Shown here piece after piece: positions 33,321-42,421 of a DNA stretch of 64,000 nucleotides; positions within the stretch are counted from its first letter, which is position 1, and each line of letters starts with the position of its first letter. Under the pieces are notes generated by a model, which ran no database searches, was not told the DNA's origin, and saw nothing but the letters and a program-made list of their open reading frames with translations. Source of the DNA: CAVQND01 sp049518415 (GTDB lineage Bacteria; Verrucomicrobiota; Verrucomicrobiia; Limisphaerales; UBA8199); NCBI GenBank assembly GCA_049518415.1, contig JBEKRX010000022.1, positions 15,954-79,953 of the forward strand, written 5' to 3'. Both the position numbers and the translations under genes were made by a program.

Positions 33321-34739
33321 ATGTTGCAGGCTATGCAGACTGCCCACCTCCGCCCGAGCATCGCTCCTGTGTGCCTTGCGCTGCTGCTCCTTTGCGGCGG
33401 AACCGTCCGCTCCGCCCCGGCTTTGCAGCCGGTGGTCGAGGTCGAGGAGGACGTTTACACTTACGCCCCCGCCGATAACGGCGCCGGCCCGCTCTGGTGC
33501 AGCGGGTCCACTTGCCTGGTCCGCAGCGGCGGCCAACTCTTGGCCAGCGGCCTGGAAACCCTCAAAGGCCTCAAGCCCCTGAACAACTGCCGCTGGCTGC
33601 TCTTCCAGCGGACCAGCGCCGGCTGGCAACTCGCGCAGGTGGATGGCACCGGCCGAACCCGGGAACCTTGCCCGCTGGCCGGCTTTCCCGACGGCCAACT
33701 GTTCCTGTCCGTCAACCCGACGCTCACCCCCACCAACACCTACGGCGGGCCGGCGCGGCCCGAGCTCCTCCAATTCTCCGCCAAAGACGCCCAGACCCCC
33801 GCCCGACGCCTCCTGCCGGCTTGGGACGGAAGCCCGGCTTTTACCGAGCACTCATATCGCAGTTTCGCCGCCGATGGACCGGGCGGCGAGTTGGTCCTCT
33901 TCCAGAACATCGGTTACACGCGGGCGGAATGGACCTTGCGGGACCGCGCCGGCCAGTGGGCGGCCCAGGGCCAATTGGTCTGGCCAGCAGGCTCGGACTA
34001 CCCCAAACCCGAACCCATCCGCGTCTGCTACCCGGATGTCGCGCTGAAAAGCCGCGCCGTGCATTTTTGCGGCGTCAGCGATATCATCGAGCCCTACCCC
34101 GAATGGCGCGCCTACAAAAAGCAACTCACCGGCCGGGACTGGGACTACGATTTCCGCCGGCTCTTTTATACCTGGACGCCGGACATCACCCGGGACAAGT
34201 TCCGCAGTTGGCTCGAAATCGCCAGCCGCGACCGGACCTGCGGCTGGATTTCGCCTGGCGACCTTTGGGTGGCGCCCGATGGCGCCGCGCACATCGTCTG
34301 GACCGAGCGCGCCCTGGACGAACGGCTGCGCCAGAAGTTCTTTCCCGAGGCCAAACAAAGCCAAGCCCTCAACTACGCCGTTGTGCGCGAAGGCAAAGTC
34401 GCCGCTCGCCGCACCCTCCTGGTCGCTGAAGAGGGAAAGTCCAACGAAATCCCTTCCGCCCCTCGCTTCCAGGTCACGCCGGACAACCGTCTTTTCCTCA
34501 TCTTCTATGTTCAGGGCAGTGATGGCAGCGGCCAGGCGGTGTCGGAGAATCGGCTGCTGGAGCTGCTGCCTGACGGCGAGAGCGGCGCGCCGGTCAGGGT
34601 CCCGTTCAAGCAGCCTTTTACTTCCTATTTCACGGCCGGCGTGCGGGGCGGCTCGCCGCCCTCGAACACGCTCGAACTCCTGGGCCAGCGCGCCAGCGCG
34701 CCGCTGACCATGAGCTATGCCCGCGTGCGACTCTGGTAA
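33321..34739 (+). CDS. Exported protein of unknown function, beta-rich
   Basis: The 472-residue product has a signal peptide (about residues 13-31, IAPVCLALLLLCGGTVRSA). The rest looks like a beta propeller of the BNR or sialidase kind: repeated short strands ending in aromatic residues, with TPDITRDKFRSWLEI, GDLWVAPDGAAHIVWTER near residue 312, and RFQVTPDNRLFLIFYVQG near 385. Canonical Asp-box motifs are not clear, so no enzyme activity is claimed. It lies 33 bp after the GH27 gene and before GH38, so co-expression with glycan-degrading enzymes is likely. Not recognised as a named family. Confidence 0.75.
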   Translation: MLQAMQTAHLRPSIAPVCLALLLLCGGTVRSAPALQPVVEVEEDVYTYAPADNGAGPLWCSGSTCLVRSGGQLLASGLETLKGLKPLNNCRWLLFQRTSAGWQLAQVDGTGRTREPCPLAGFPDGQLFLSVNPTLTPTNTYGGPARPELLQFSAKDAQTPARRLLPAWDGSPAFTEHSYRSFAADGPGGELVLFQNIGYTRAEWTLRDRAGQWAAQGQLVWPAGSDYPKPEPIRVCYPDVALKSRAVHFCGVSDIIEPYPEWRAYKKQLTGRDWDYDFRRLFYTWTPDITRDKFRSWLEIASRDRTCGWISPGDLWVAPDGAAHIVWTERALDERLRQKFFPEAKQSQALNYAVVREGKVAARRTLLVAEEGKSNEIPSAPRFQVTPDNRLFLIFYVQGSDGSGQAVSENRLLELLPDGESGAPVRVPFKQPFTSYFTAGVRGGSPPSNTLELLGQRASAPLTMSYARVRLW

Positions 34740-35026
34740 CCGGCGCGCTTTCGCCACCGCCATTCGCAAAGGCCGGAAAGCCCTCAAGCCGCTTCGGAAC
34801 CCGCGGGCAAGTTGCTTGCCAAAGACGAGCATCACTGGCAAAAAGGGCTGACCGCTGAAGAAGCCGAGGCGCCGGGCAAGAATTATACCGGTTTCCAGGT
34901 GCAGGGGCAGGCAGGTGTCGAGTACCGGGCGTCGAGCGTCGAGGGAGCGAGCTGGACGCAGGGGTGGAATCCGGCAGCGAGAGAGCAAAACCATGGAGGC
35001 GGCTGAGGCCAGAAGGCGTGAAACGC

Positions 35027-38000
35027 ATGAAAAGACTTATTTATCTCGGTTTGGTTTGCCTGGGCTGGAGTTATGCTGCTCCGGCCCAGGACAAAGCGTC
35101 TGCGCCCGCAACCAGCGTGTTTCAAATCGGCGTGGCGGATGGTGATTGCCGCGAATTTGCGCTGGCGGGAAATTATGCGGCTTACGCGCAGACTTTTCCG
35201 CACGATGTCGAGTTCGTGGTGGGCAAGAGCGAGGCCAAACAGGACTGGCCCTGGATCCACCCGGGGCCGGCTGACTCCTGGGCCGGGGGCCGGCCGCACG
35301 CCTTCAAGATCATCTTTGACCTGCCGGAGGTCGCCGCCGGGTATTACCAGTTGGTGGTGGACTTTGTGGACACGCACGCCGGGCTGCCGCCGGGCTTGGC
35401 CATCGCCATCAACGGCACGTCGCTAAGATTCCGACTTCCACCCGGCCACGGCGATGAGACCCTGAGCAATTTCAAAGCGGGGAAGCACTTTTCGCTGGCG
35501 CAGCTTTTCCCCTCGGCGCTTTTGCAGGCGGGGACCAACACCATCACCTTGATTAACGAGCAGGGCAGTTGGGCCATTTATGACGACGTGCGACTGGAGA
35601 GCGGCGCGGCGGCCCCGGCCGAGCCGGTGCAATTGCGGGTCGAGGCGCTGCCGTGGTTGAAGCGTTCGGCGGAAGGCCTGCGGCGCGTGGTGAAAGTTTC
35701 GGTGGAGAATCTGGCCAACGCGGGCGAGTCGGCGTCCATTGCTTGGAAGGCGGGAACCAACGCCGGCGGGGAAAAGCTGGAGCTGCGTTTCGGCCACAAC
35801 GAGTTGTCCCTCGCCCTGCCCGAGGTAGAGCAGCCGACGGCGGTGGAAGTGGGCCTCAAGAGCGGCGGCCAGGAGCTCAAGGCCGCCGCCACCCTGGCGC
35901 CAACCCGAAAGTGGCGTGTGTTCATCGTGCCGACGGTGCACACGGACATTGGTTACACTGATTTCCAGGAGCGGGTCATGGCGCGGCACGCTGAGAACAC
36001 GATGCAGGCGCTGGCCCTGGCCGAAGCGCATCCGTCTTTCAATTGGGATTTCGAAACCTTCTGGCAATTGGACTGCTTTTTGCGGGCGCATCCCGAGCAG
36101 GCCGAGGCGGCTTTCCGGCGCCTGCGCGAAGGCCGCATGGGATTGTCGGCCCTTTTCGGGAACATGCTCACGGGGCTGTGTTCGCACGAGGCGTTGAACC
36201 GCGCCACGCTTTGTGCGCGCAACCTGGCCAACCAGGGCGGATTCGATTTCACGTCGGTGATTCTGGATGACGTGCCCAGCGCCATCGGCAGCCTGCCGAT
36301 GGTGCTGGCCCAGGCCGGCATCAAGTACTTCATCGAGGGCGTGAACATCGACCGCGCCCCTTACGCCACCCAGGGATTAAAGAATCCGTTCTATTGGGAA
36401 GGCCCCGATGGCTCGCGCGTGCTGAGCCACGTGGCCGGCGGCTACGCCATGGCGGGCGGCTTGCTCTCCTCGGTGGACCAAGCCGGCGAGCGGTTGCCCG
36501 GTTTTTTGGCGGCCCACGACAACCCCGGCTATCCCTACGACGCCGTGCTGGTCAACGGCGCCTTCGGCGATAACCAGGGGGTGGCGCCCTGGCTGCCGGA
36601 AGTGGTCGAAAAATGGAATGCGCAATGGGAATATCCCAAGTTGGTCCTGGGGCGGCCGGAAGATTTCTTCCGCTACGTCGAAGAGAATTTCGCCGCGAAA
36701 ATTCCCGTGCTCAAGGCCGACTTCGGCGCGTGGTGGGAAGACGGCGCGGGCTCCAGCGCGCTGGAAACAGCCCTTTGCCGGCGGGCGGAAGAGCGTGCGG
36801 TCACGGCCGAGATGCTGCATTCGCTGGCCGCAGTGCTGGGCGGAGCGAATTATCCGAAATCGGAGTTCGACGAGTTGTGGCGGAATGTGCTGCTCTACGA
36901 CGAGCATACCTGGGGGGCATGGTGCAGCCTTTCCGAACCGCACTCCGAACAGACGCGCAGCCAGTGGGAGGTCAAAAGCTCGTTTGCGCGCAAGGCCGAT
37001 GCCGCCTCGCGTCAGTTGCTGGCTGAGGGCATGACCCGGCTGGCCGCCCTGGCCCCGGCGGCGGACCTGGTGGTTTTTAATCCGCTGGCCTGGCCGCGCA
37101 AAGACGTGGTGGTGACCGAAGCGACCGGGGCCGTTGAGGACCGGCAGACGAAACAGGAGCTGCCGTGCCAGGCGCTGCCCGAAGGCGGGTGTTGCTTTAT
37201 CGCCGCGGACCTGCCCTCGGTTGGCTATCGCAGCTATCGCCAGGTGGCCTCGGCCGGGCCTGGCAAGGACGCCGTCCGGTTTGCCGAGGGCCAGATGGAG
37301 AACGAGTTTTACCGGGTGAGCCTCGATGCGAAGACCGGCGGGGTGAAATCCATTTTCGACAAGGAAACGGGGCGTGAATTGGTGGATGCGCAAAGCGAAT
37401 ATGCCCTGGGCGAGATGCTTTACGTGAGCGGCGGGGAGGGCAGTTACGCGGTGCATTCGGACTTAAAGGGGTTGCCGCCGCCAAAGTTCACCGTGCACCG
37501 GCAGCAGGCCGTGCGGGTGGAGCAACACAACGGGCCTGTCTTCGGGGAATTGGAGAGCCGAGCGGAAGGTGAAAAGCTCCCGGAGATTGTTTTGCGGGTG
37601 CGCCTCTACCAGGGGCTCAAACGGATTGAGCTCACCTGCCAATTCGACAAAGAGGAAACCAACGCCAAAGAGGCCGTCTATATCGCCTTTCCGTTCGCGC
37701 TCGAATTGGGCGGCGGCGGTTTGTGGCTCGAGTATCCGGATGCCATCACCGAGCCGCTCAAAGACCAGCACCCCTCAGCCTGCCGGGGCTGGTTTGCCGT
37801 GCAGCGCTGGCTGGCGGCCTCGGACGGCCAGGCCACAGTAGTGCTCTCGCCCCTGGATACGCCCCTGGTCACCCTGGGCGGCCTGACCGGCTCGACGTGG
37901 CCGCGCCAGCTCGCGCTGAAGCGGGCACACGTTTTTGCTTACGTGATGAACAATTACTGGCACACCAACTACAAGGCCAGCCAGGGTGGGCGGCACGTCT

Positions 38001-38398
38001 TCCGCTTTTCGCTCACCTCGATGCGGGGCGGCTTCGCGCGGGGCGACGCGGTCATGCGCGGCTGGGAGATGTTTTCGCCGCCGGTGGCGCAGCGGGGGAC
38101 GGGCCCGCGCCGGGAAGTGCTGCCGGCCCCGGCCGGAGAGTTGCTGGGCCTCGAACCGGTCGGCTTGCCGTTGCTGGCTTTCAAGCAAGCCGAAGACCAA
38201 AAGGGATTTGTCTTCCGGGTCTGCGATTTCGCGGGCGCGGGCGGCAAGGTGAAACTGACCTTGCCCAGGCCGGCCAGCGAGACGTTCAGTTGCGACCTGG
38301 TCGAGGCCAACGCAGCCAAGCAGGAAGCTCGCGGGAAGACGGTTGTGGCGCCGCTCAAACCGTTTGCGCCGGCCACACTCAAGGTACGGTTCGAGTAG
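35027..38398 (+). CDS. Exported alpha-mannosidase-like glycoside hydrolase, GH38
   Basis: The protein has 1123 residues from ATG 35027; the leader MKRLIYLGLVCLGWSYAAPA is a signal peptide, which decides the start. Residues about 25-190 form a galactose-binding-like module of the rhamnogalacturonan-lyase type (TLSNFKAGKHFSLAQLFP). The GH38 catalytic domain begins near residue 300: RVFIVPTVHTDIGYTDF contains the zinc HxD, SFNWDFETFWQLD follows, and the nucleophile is expected in VILDDVPSAIGSLP. The C-terminal beta domains include KTGGVKSIFDKETGRELVD. Family members cleave alpha-mannosidic bonds. It lies on the same strand as the GH27 gene and converges with the GH89 gene, overlapping it by 20 bp. 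Confidence 0.92.
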   Translation: MKRLIYLGLVCLGWSYAAPAQDKASAPATSVFQIGVADGDCREFALAGNYAAYAQTFPHDVEFVVGKSEAKQDWPWIHPGPADSWAGGRPHAFKIIFDLPEVAAGYYQLVVDFVDTHAGLPPGLAIAINGTSLRFRLPPGHGDETLSNFKAGKHFSLAQLFPSALLQAGTNTITLINEQGSWAIYDDVRLESGAAAPAEPVQLRVEALPWLKRSAEGLRRVVKVSVENLANAGESASIAWKAGTNAGGEKLELRFGHNELSLALPEVEQPTAVEVGLKSGGQELKAAATLAPTRKWRVFIVPTVHTDIGYTDFQERVMARHAENTMQALALAEAHPSFNWDFETFWQLDCFLRAHPEQAEAAFRRLREGRMGLSALFGNMLTGLCSHEALNRATLCARNLANQGGFDFTSVILDDVPSAIGSLPMVLAQAGIKYFIEGVNIDRAPYATQGLKNPFYWEGPDGSRVLSHVAGGYAMAGGLLSSVDQAGERLPGFLAAHDNPGYPYDAVLVNGAFGDNQGVAPWLPEVVEKWNAQWEYPKLVLGRPEDFFRYVEENFAAKIPVLKADFGAWWEDGAGSSALETALCRRAEERAVTAEMLHSLAAVLGGANYPKSEFDELWRNVLLYDEHTWGAWCSLSEPHSEQTRSQWEVKSSFARKADAASRQLLAEGMTRLAALAPAADLVVFNPLAWPRKDVVVTEATGAVEDRQTKQELPCQALPEGGCCFIAADLPSVGYRSYRQVASAGPGKDAVRFAEGQMENEFYRVSLDAKTGGVKSIFDKETGRELVDAQSEYALGEMLYVSGGEGSYAVHSDLKGLPPPKFTVHRQQAVRVEQHNGPVFGELESRAEGEKLPEIVLRVRLYQGLKRIELTCQFDKEETNAKEAVYIAFPFALELGGGGLWLEYPDAITEPLKDQHPSACRGWFAVQRWLAASDGQATVVLSPLDTPLVTLGGLTGSTWPRQLALKRAHVFAYVMNNYWHTNYKASQGGRHVFRFSLTSMRGGFARGDAVMRGWEMFSPPVAQRGTGPRREVLPAPAGELLGLEPVGLPLLAFKQAEDQKGFVFRVCDFAGAGGKVKLTLPRPASETFSCDLVEANAAKQEARGKTVVAPLKPFAPATLKVRFE

Positions 38399-40682
38399 CA
38401 CTACCGATTTTCGGACTCAAAAGGGCAGACCTTGAGCGCGGCGGAGCCAGAACCGAATTGGCGGGGACGGATTCCGGCGCGCCGGCTTCGAGCGAGCGCG
38501 CCAGCGGCCGCTGGTATTTGTCCCAAAGCCGGCGCGAGACGGCCAGGGCATCACCCCGCGGGCTGGCGGGGTAGGATTCATGTTGGGCGGCCCATCGGCG
38601 TTCCCACTCCTGCAAGGCCTGGTCAAAGGCCCGTTCGTCAAAGGCCGCCCCCGTGGCGAGGGCTGAATCCAGGGCCTGGAAGAATTTCTCCCAGCGCTTG
38701 AGGTAGAAGCCGGCCAACATTCCGGACCACTGGCGTCGGGAGTAATCGCGGATGAGGGGCTGCTGGCCCCAGAAGGTGATGACCCGGCGCGCATTCCACT
38801 GGAGCCGGTCCCGCTCCTCCGGATTCGCCCCCCAGCGTTTGGCGTCTGCGAGCCAGCGGCCCAGGAGATACTCGGGGCGCGTGGCCAGGAGTTCATCCAG
38901 GTCGCGGATGAGGTCCAAGAGGCGTTGCGAAGCCGCTTGGAATGCTGGGCGGTCCTTGGCCCGCCAGGCTTCAATGGCCTCGCGCTGCAAGTCGGCTGAG
39001 TAATTGCCCAGTACTTGACGGGTCACGCTGACGAGGTCGAAACGGAAAGCGTCGGAGGGGCCGGCCACGGCTGCGGCCGCGAGCAGATGGCGCCAGGCCT
39101 GCAGGAGCCGCTCATTGCTGTAGGGGGGAGCGCCCGCGGGGCGCAGCGAGGGTGCAAGCGTATAGGCGGGCGTCACTTGATGCTGGCCGGTGAAGACGGT
39201 GTCTTTCAGAATGGCCCAGGCCGCCAGGGAGTCGGCGTTGCGCGCGCCGTGGGCGCGACGGCAGTAGTCGTCCAGCCAGGGCGCCAGCTCGAGGGGTTCC
39301 GGGCGCCAGGCCTGCTCGAGGAGAAAGTCGAAGACCACCGGGTTGTAGTCCAGCCCTTCGTTGACAAAGCCAATGCCGCTGAGCCGGGCGCCGAGCGGGT
39401 CGCGGCGGGCGGCGGGCAAGTCCGTATGAATCCGGCTGAGGGCGCCGCCCAGATAGACGCAGTCGCCGAAGTTCTGCAAGGCGCACCAGAGCCAGGGTTT
39501 GCCGCAGAAGGCGCGGGTTTGGTTCCAGACCGGGGTGACGTCGCAGAAGAGGTCGAGGACAAGCATGTGCGCATCGGGCACGGCATCCAGGAAGGCGGCG
39601 ATGCGCGGCTGGGTCCAGAATTGGGCCTGGTTGAAGAAGGTCCAGCCTTGCAGGACCCAGATGGCCTGCGGGTCCGCCTGGGCGAGGCCCTGGTAGATCG
39701 CCCGGCCTGTAGCGGCGAGGAAATTCGTGTCGCCGCTGGGCGGGGTCATTTCGATGAAAGTGTCGGCGGCATAAAGGTGATCGGTGCCGAAGAGGCGCCG
39801 TTGCTCTTGGAGGAAGACCGCCGCGAACCGGCTGAAGAGCGGGTCCAGCGGGTCGAGCAACAGGGTGTCCCATTCGGCCCAGTGGACGGTGTGGAGGCGG
39901 GCGGCGGGGAACCGCTGGCGAGTCGCGGGGGGAACGTGGCCGGTGAACCCTTGGAGGACGGGTGTCATGCCGAGGGCGCGTTCGCGGGCGAGGATTTTCT
40001 TTTGGAGCTCGGCGTGGCGGTCAATCCAGCACTTGGGCAGCGGCCCGCCCCAGCCGTCCAAGCAGCCCATCCAGCCGAAGGGCAGGTAGGGCGGCCCCGG
40101 CAGGAACTGGCGCAGGTCCGTTGGGGTGAAGCCGAGGCGTCGTGCGGCGGCGCGCCAGACGGCCTCCTGGCCGGTAACCGCCAGCGGGGCATTGACCCCG
40201 TTGAGTGCCATCCAGTCAATGAGCTGTTCCCATTGGGCCCAGTCATACCAGGGCAGCGAGTATCCAAAACAGCAGTAGTTCAGGAAATAGCGCCAGCGAT
40301 CCTGGCTCACGCGCCGGACCTTGGGCTCAACCGTGGGCAGCGGGTCCGGGAGGGCCAACTGCCGGGTTTTGAGCGAAAGATGGCAGTGGCAATAGTATTT
40401 CAAATACCAATTCAGCGCCGAGGCGAGCGCAACCCCGCTGTTGCCGCGCAGAACCACCGTTCCGCGCCGGCTTTCAATCTCGAATACATCGCGGCCCGCG
40501 TCGGCAGGAATGGTCTCGAGGATGAACGATTTCGCATGGGCCGGCAGCACGCGCCGCACCAATTGCCGTGCGGCGCGGGCGGGCGCCTCTGCCGGGGCGG
40601 GGACGCCGGCCGCGCGACAGTCCGCGCGCACGGCAATACCCAGCACAGTGGTCCAGGCCCAAAAGCGCACGCTGGCGGTCAT
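38379..40682 (-). CDS. Exported alpha-N-acetylglucosaminidase, GH89 (NAGLU family)
   Basis: GH89 enzymes remove terminal alpha-linked GlcNAc, for example from heparan sulphate or gastric mucin. From ATG 40682 the protein has 767 residues with a signal peptide (VRFWAWTTVLGIAV). An N-terminal alpha/beta domain ends with ALNWYLKYYCHCHLSLK. The catalytic domain then shows RWRYFLNYCCFGYSLPWYDW, EQLIDWMALNGVNAPLAVTG, TDHLYAADTFIEMTPPSGD with the likely acid/base glutamate, WVLQGWTFF, LVLDLFCDVTPVW, and FVNEGLDYNPVVFDFLLE with the likely nucleophile. These are the diagnostic NAGLU blocks. It diverges from the PQQ-like gene and converges with GH38. Confidence 0.93.
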   Translation of the reverse strand: MTASVRFWAWTTVLGIAVRADCRAAGVPAPAEAPARAARQLVRRVLPAHAKSFILETIPADAGRDVFEIESRRGTVVLRGNSGVALASALNWYLKYYCHCHLSLKTRQLALPDPLPTVEPKVRRVSQDRWRYFLNYCCFGYSLPWYDWAQWEQLIDWMALNGVNAPLAVTGQEAVWRAAARRLGFTPTDLRQFLPGPPYLPFGWMGCLDGWGGPLPKCWIDRHAELQKKILARERALGMTPVLQGFTGHVPPATRQRFPAARLHTVHWAEWDTLLLDPLDPLFSRFAAVFLQEQRRLFGTDHLYAADTFIEMTPPSGDTNFLAATGRAIYQGLAQADPQAIWVLQGWTFFNQAQFWTQPRIAAFLDAVPDAHMLVLDLFCDVTPVWNQTRAFCGKPWLWCALQNFGDCVYLGGALSRIHTDLPAARRDPLGARLSGIGFVNEGLDYNPVVFDFLLEQAWRPEPLELAPWLDDYCRRAHGARNADSLAAWAILKDTVFTGQHQVTPAYTLAPSLRPAGAPPYSNERLLQAWRHLLAAAAVAGPSDAFRFDLVSVTRQVLGNYSADLQREAIEAWRAKDRPAFQAASQRLLDLIRDLDELLATRPEYLLGRWLADAKRWGANPEERDRLQWNARRVITFWGQQPLIRDYSRRQWSGMLAGFYLKRWEKFFQALDSALATGAAFDERAFDQALQEWERRWAAQHESYPASPRGDALAVSRRLWDKYQRPLARSLEAGAPESVPANSVLAPPRSRSALLSPKIGSATRTVP

Positions 40683-40840
40683 GGCCCGATCACATACTCC
40701 AATCCCCTGGATTTGCCAAATCCTCAATGAAACGCCGAGCCATCTGAAGGCGTGACTTGAGCCTGCAACTTGAATATGCTGGCGCCATGAAACTTGAGAC
40801 CGAAGTCTCGAATCCCTGGGGCCCTTTGGGCAGGGCGAAT

Positions 40841-42235
40841 ATGCTATGGTCCAGCGGCATTTGCACAGTCTGGGCAAATTCCCGTGCGCTCTTTCCTCAT
40901 TTAAGTCATTTAACGGGTCAAGGCCTTCGGCTGGGAGGCCTCCGGGTGGTGCTGCTGCTCCTGTTGGCCGGCGGCCTGGAAAGGGCACGGGCGGAGTGGC
41001 CGGAGTTCCGCGGGCCCTGGGGCGATGGGCATGTTTCGGCGCCGGGCGACCACACCCTAGTCGGGCTTCCGCTTAACTGGAGCGAGACCGAAAACGTCAA
41101 ATGGGGAATTGAAATTCCCTATCGCGGTTGGTCCACCCCCGTGGTGATGGGCGGGCAGGTCTGGCTGACGACCGCCGAGCTCGAGGGCCACGACTTCTAC
41201 GCGATATGCGTGGACGCGGAGACGGGCGAGGTGCGTTTCAACGAGAGGCTCTTTCATTGCGAGAGGCCGGAACCGCTGGGCAACGGCGTGAATTGCTATG
41301 CCACGCCTTCGGCGGCGATTGAACCTGGGCGGGTGTACGTGCATTTCGGGAGCTACGGGACCGCCTGCCTGGACACCACTGATTTCAGGGTCCTGTGGAA
41401 GCGGCAAGACCTGCCCTGCCGCCATTACCGCGGTCCGGCCTCATCCCTGGTTCTGTTCGAGGACCTCCTGGTGCTCACCATGGATGGGGTGGACGTTCAG
41501 TACCTGGCCGCGCTCGACAAGCGGACCGGCCAAACCGTCTGGAAGACCAATCGCTCGGTCGCGTGGAACGACGAGGACATTCCAGACCAGATGACCAGGG
41601 AGGGGGATCGGCGCAAGGCCCATAGCACGCCGCTGATCGTCAAGGCCGGCGGCCAGGTTCAAATGCTCAGCGCGGGCGCCAAGGCGGCCTACGGTTACGA
41701 CCCGCGGACCGGACGCGAGCTTTGGCGGGTTCGTTATGACGCCTGGTCGGCCGCGCCGGTCCCGCTTTACGACCAGGGCCTGGCCTTCATCAGCTCCGGC
41801 TTTGGCGGCAAGACGGAGTTGCTGGCGGTCCGCATCGACGGCCAGGGCGACGTTACCGATACGCATGTGGCCTGGCGGTTCGATTCGGCGGTGCCGAAGA
41901 CCGCCTCCCCGGTGCTGGTGGACGGCCTGATCTATATGGTGAGCGATGAAGGCTCGCTCACGTGCCTGGAAGCGGCGACCGGGAAGCAGGTCTGGCGCTC
42001 GCGGATTCCGGGCAACTATGCGGCCTCGCCCATTTACGGCGATGGGCGGCTCTACTTCTTCAATCAGCAGGGAAAAACAACCGTGCTCAAACCCGGCAGA
42101 AGCTTCGAGGCGCTGGCCACGAACACACTGGCCAGCGGTTTCATGGCTTCGCCGGCGGTGGCGGGCAAGGCCCTTTTCCTGAGAACCAAGACGCGCCTTT
42201 ACCGGGTCCAAAGCCTCACTGCCCAGGGCAGGTAA
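40841..42235 (+). CDS. Exported PQQ-like beta-propeller protein
   Basis: The mature protein starts EWPEFRGPWGDGHVSAPGD, the typical WPxFRGP start of outer-membrane-associated PQQ-repeat proteins that are very common in Verrucomicrobiota and Planctomycetota. Repeats ending in GxxxW or similar follow: ALDKRTGQTVWKTNRS, GYDPRTGRELWRVRYDAW, CLEAATGKQVWRSRIPGNYA. About seven blades are likely. No PQQ-binding enzyme residues were identified; the role is unknown. The signal sequence is LRVVLLLLLAGGLERARA. The start is uncertain: ATG 40841 is chosen, with ATG 40787, and GTG 40946 preceded by GGGAGG, as alternatives. A period-9 repeat lies just before the hydrophobic core. Confidence 0.85.
   Translation: MLWSSGICTVWANSRALFPHLSHLTGQGLRLGGLRVVLLLLLAGGLERARAEWPEFRGPWGDGHVSAPGDHTLVGLPLNWSETENVKWGIEIPYRGWSTPVVMGGQVWLTTAELEGHDFYAICVDAETGEVRFNERLFHCERPEPLGNGVNCYATPSAAIEPGRVYVHFGSYGTACLDTTDFRVLWKRQDLPCRHYRGPASSLVLFEDLLVLTMDGVDVQYLAALDKRTGQTVWKTNRSVAWNDEDIPDQMTREGDRRKAHSTPLIVKAGGQVQMLSAGAKAAYGYDPRTGRELWRVRYDAWSAAPVPLYDQGLAFISSGFGGKTELLAVRIDGQGDVTDTHVAWRFDSAVPKTASPVLVDGLIYMVSDEGSLTCLEAATGKQVWRSRIPGNYAASPIYGDGRLYFFNQQGKTTVLKPGRSFEALATNTLASGFMASPAVAGKALFLRTKTRLYRVQSLTAQGR
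40898..40915. repeat. Period-9 repeat, two units
   Basis: CATTTAAGT and CATTTAACG lie side by side just before the signal-sequence codons of the PQQ-like gene. On their own they are too short to mean much, but they match the longer arrays at 31258-31293 and 63749-63793 in unit and in position. Confidence 0.4.
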
Positions 42236-42421
42236 ACCGTGAGTGTTCGGTTGGGGCCGGGCGGCAGAAGCCGCCGAGGCTCAGCACGGCGGAGCTCCAA
42301 CCGACGGGACATGGGGATTGAAGCGTCGGTTCGGCGATTGTCCCAAGGAGCCACGCGCGGAAATCACGAAAATGGCAAAAAATCGTCGGATTGTGCCAGG
42401 CGCGGCTGTTTAATAAGTGAG

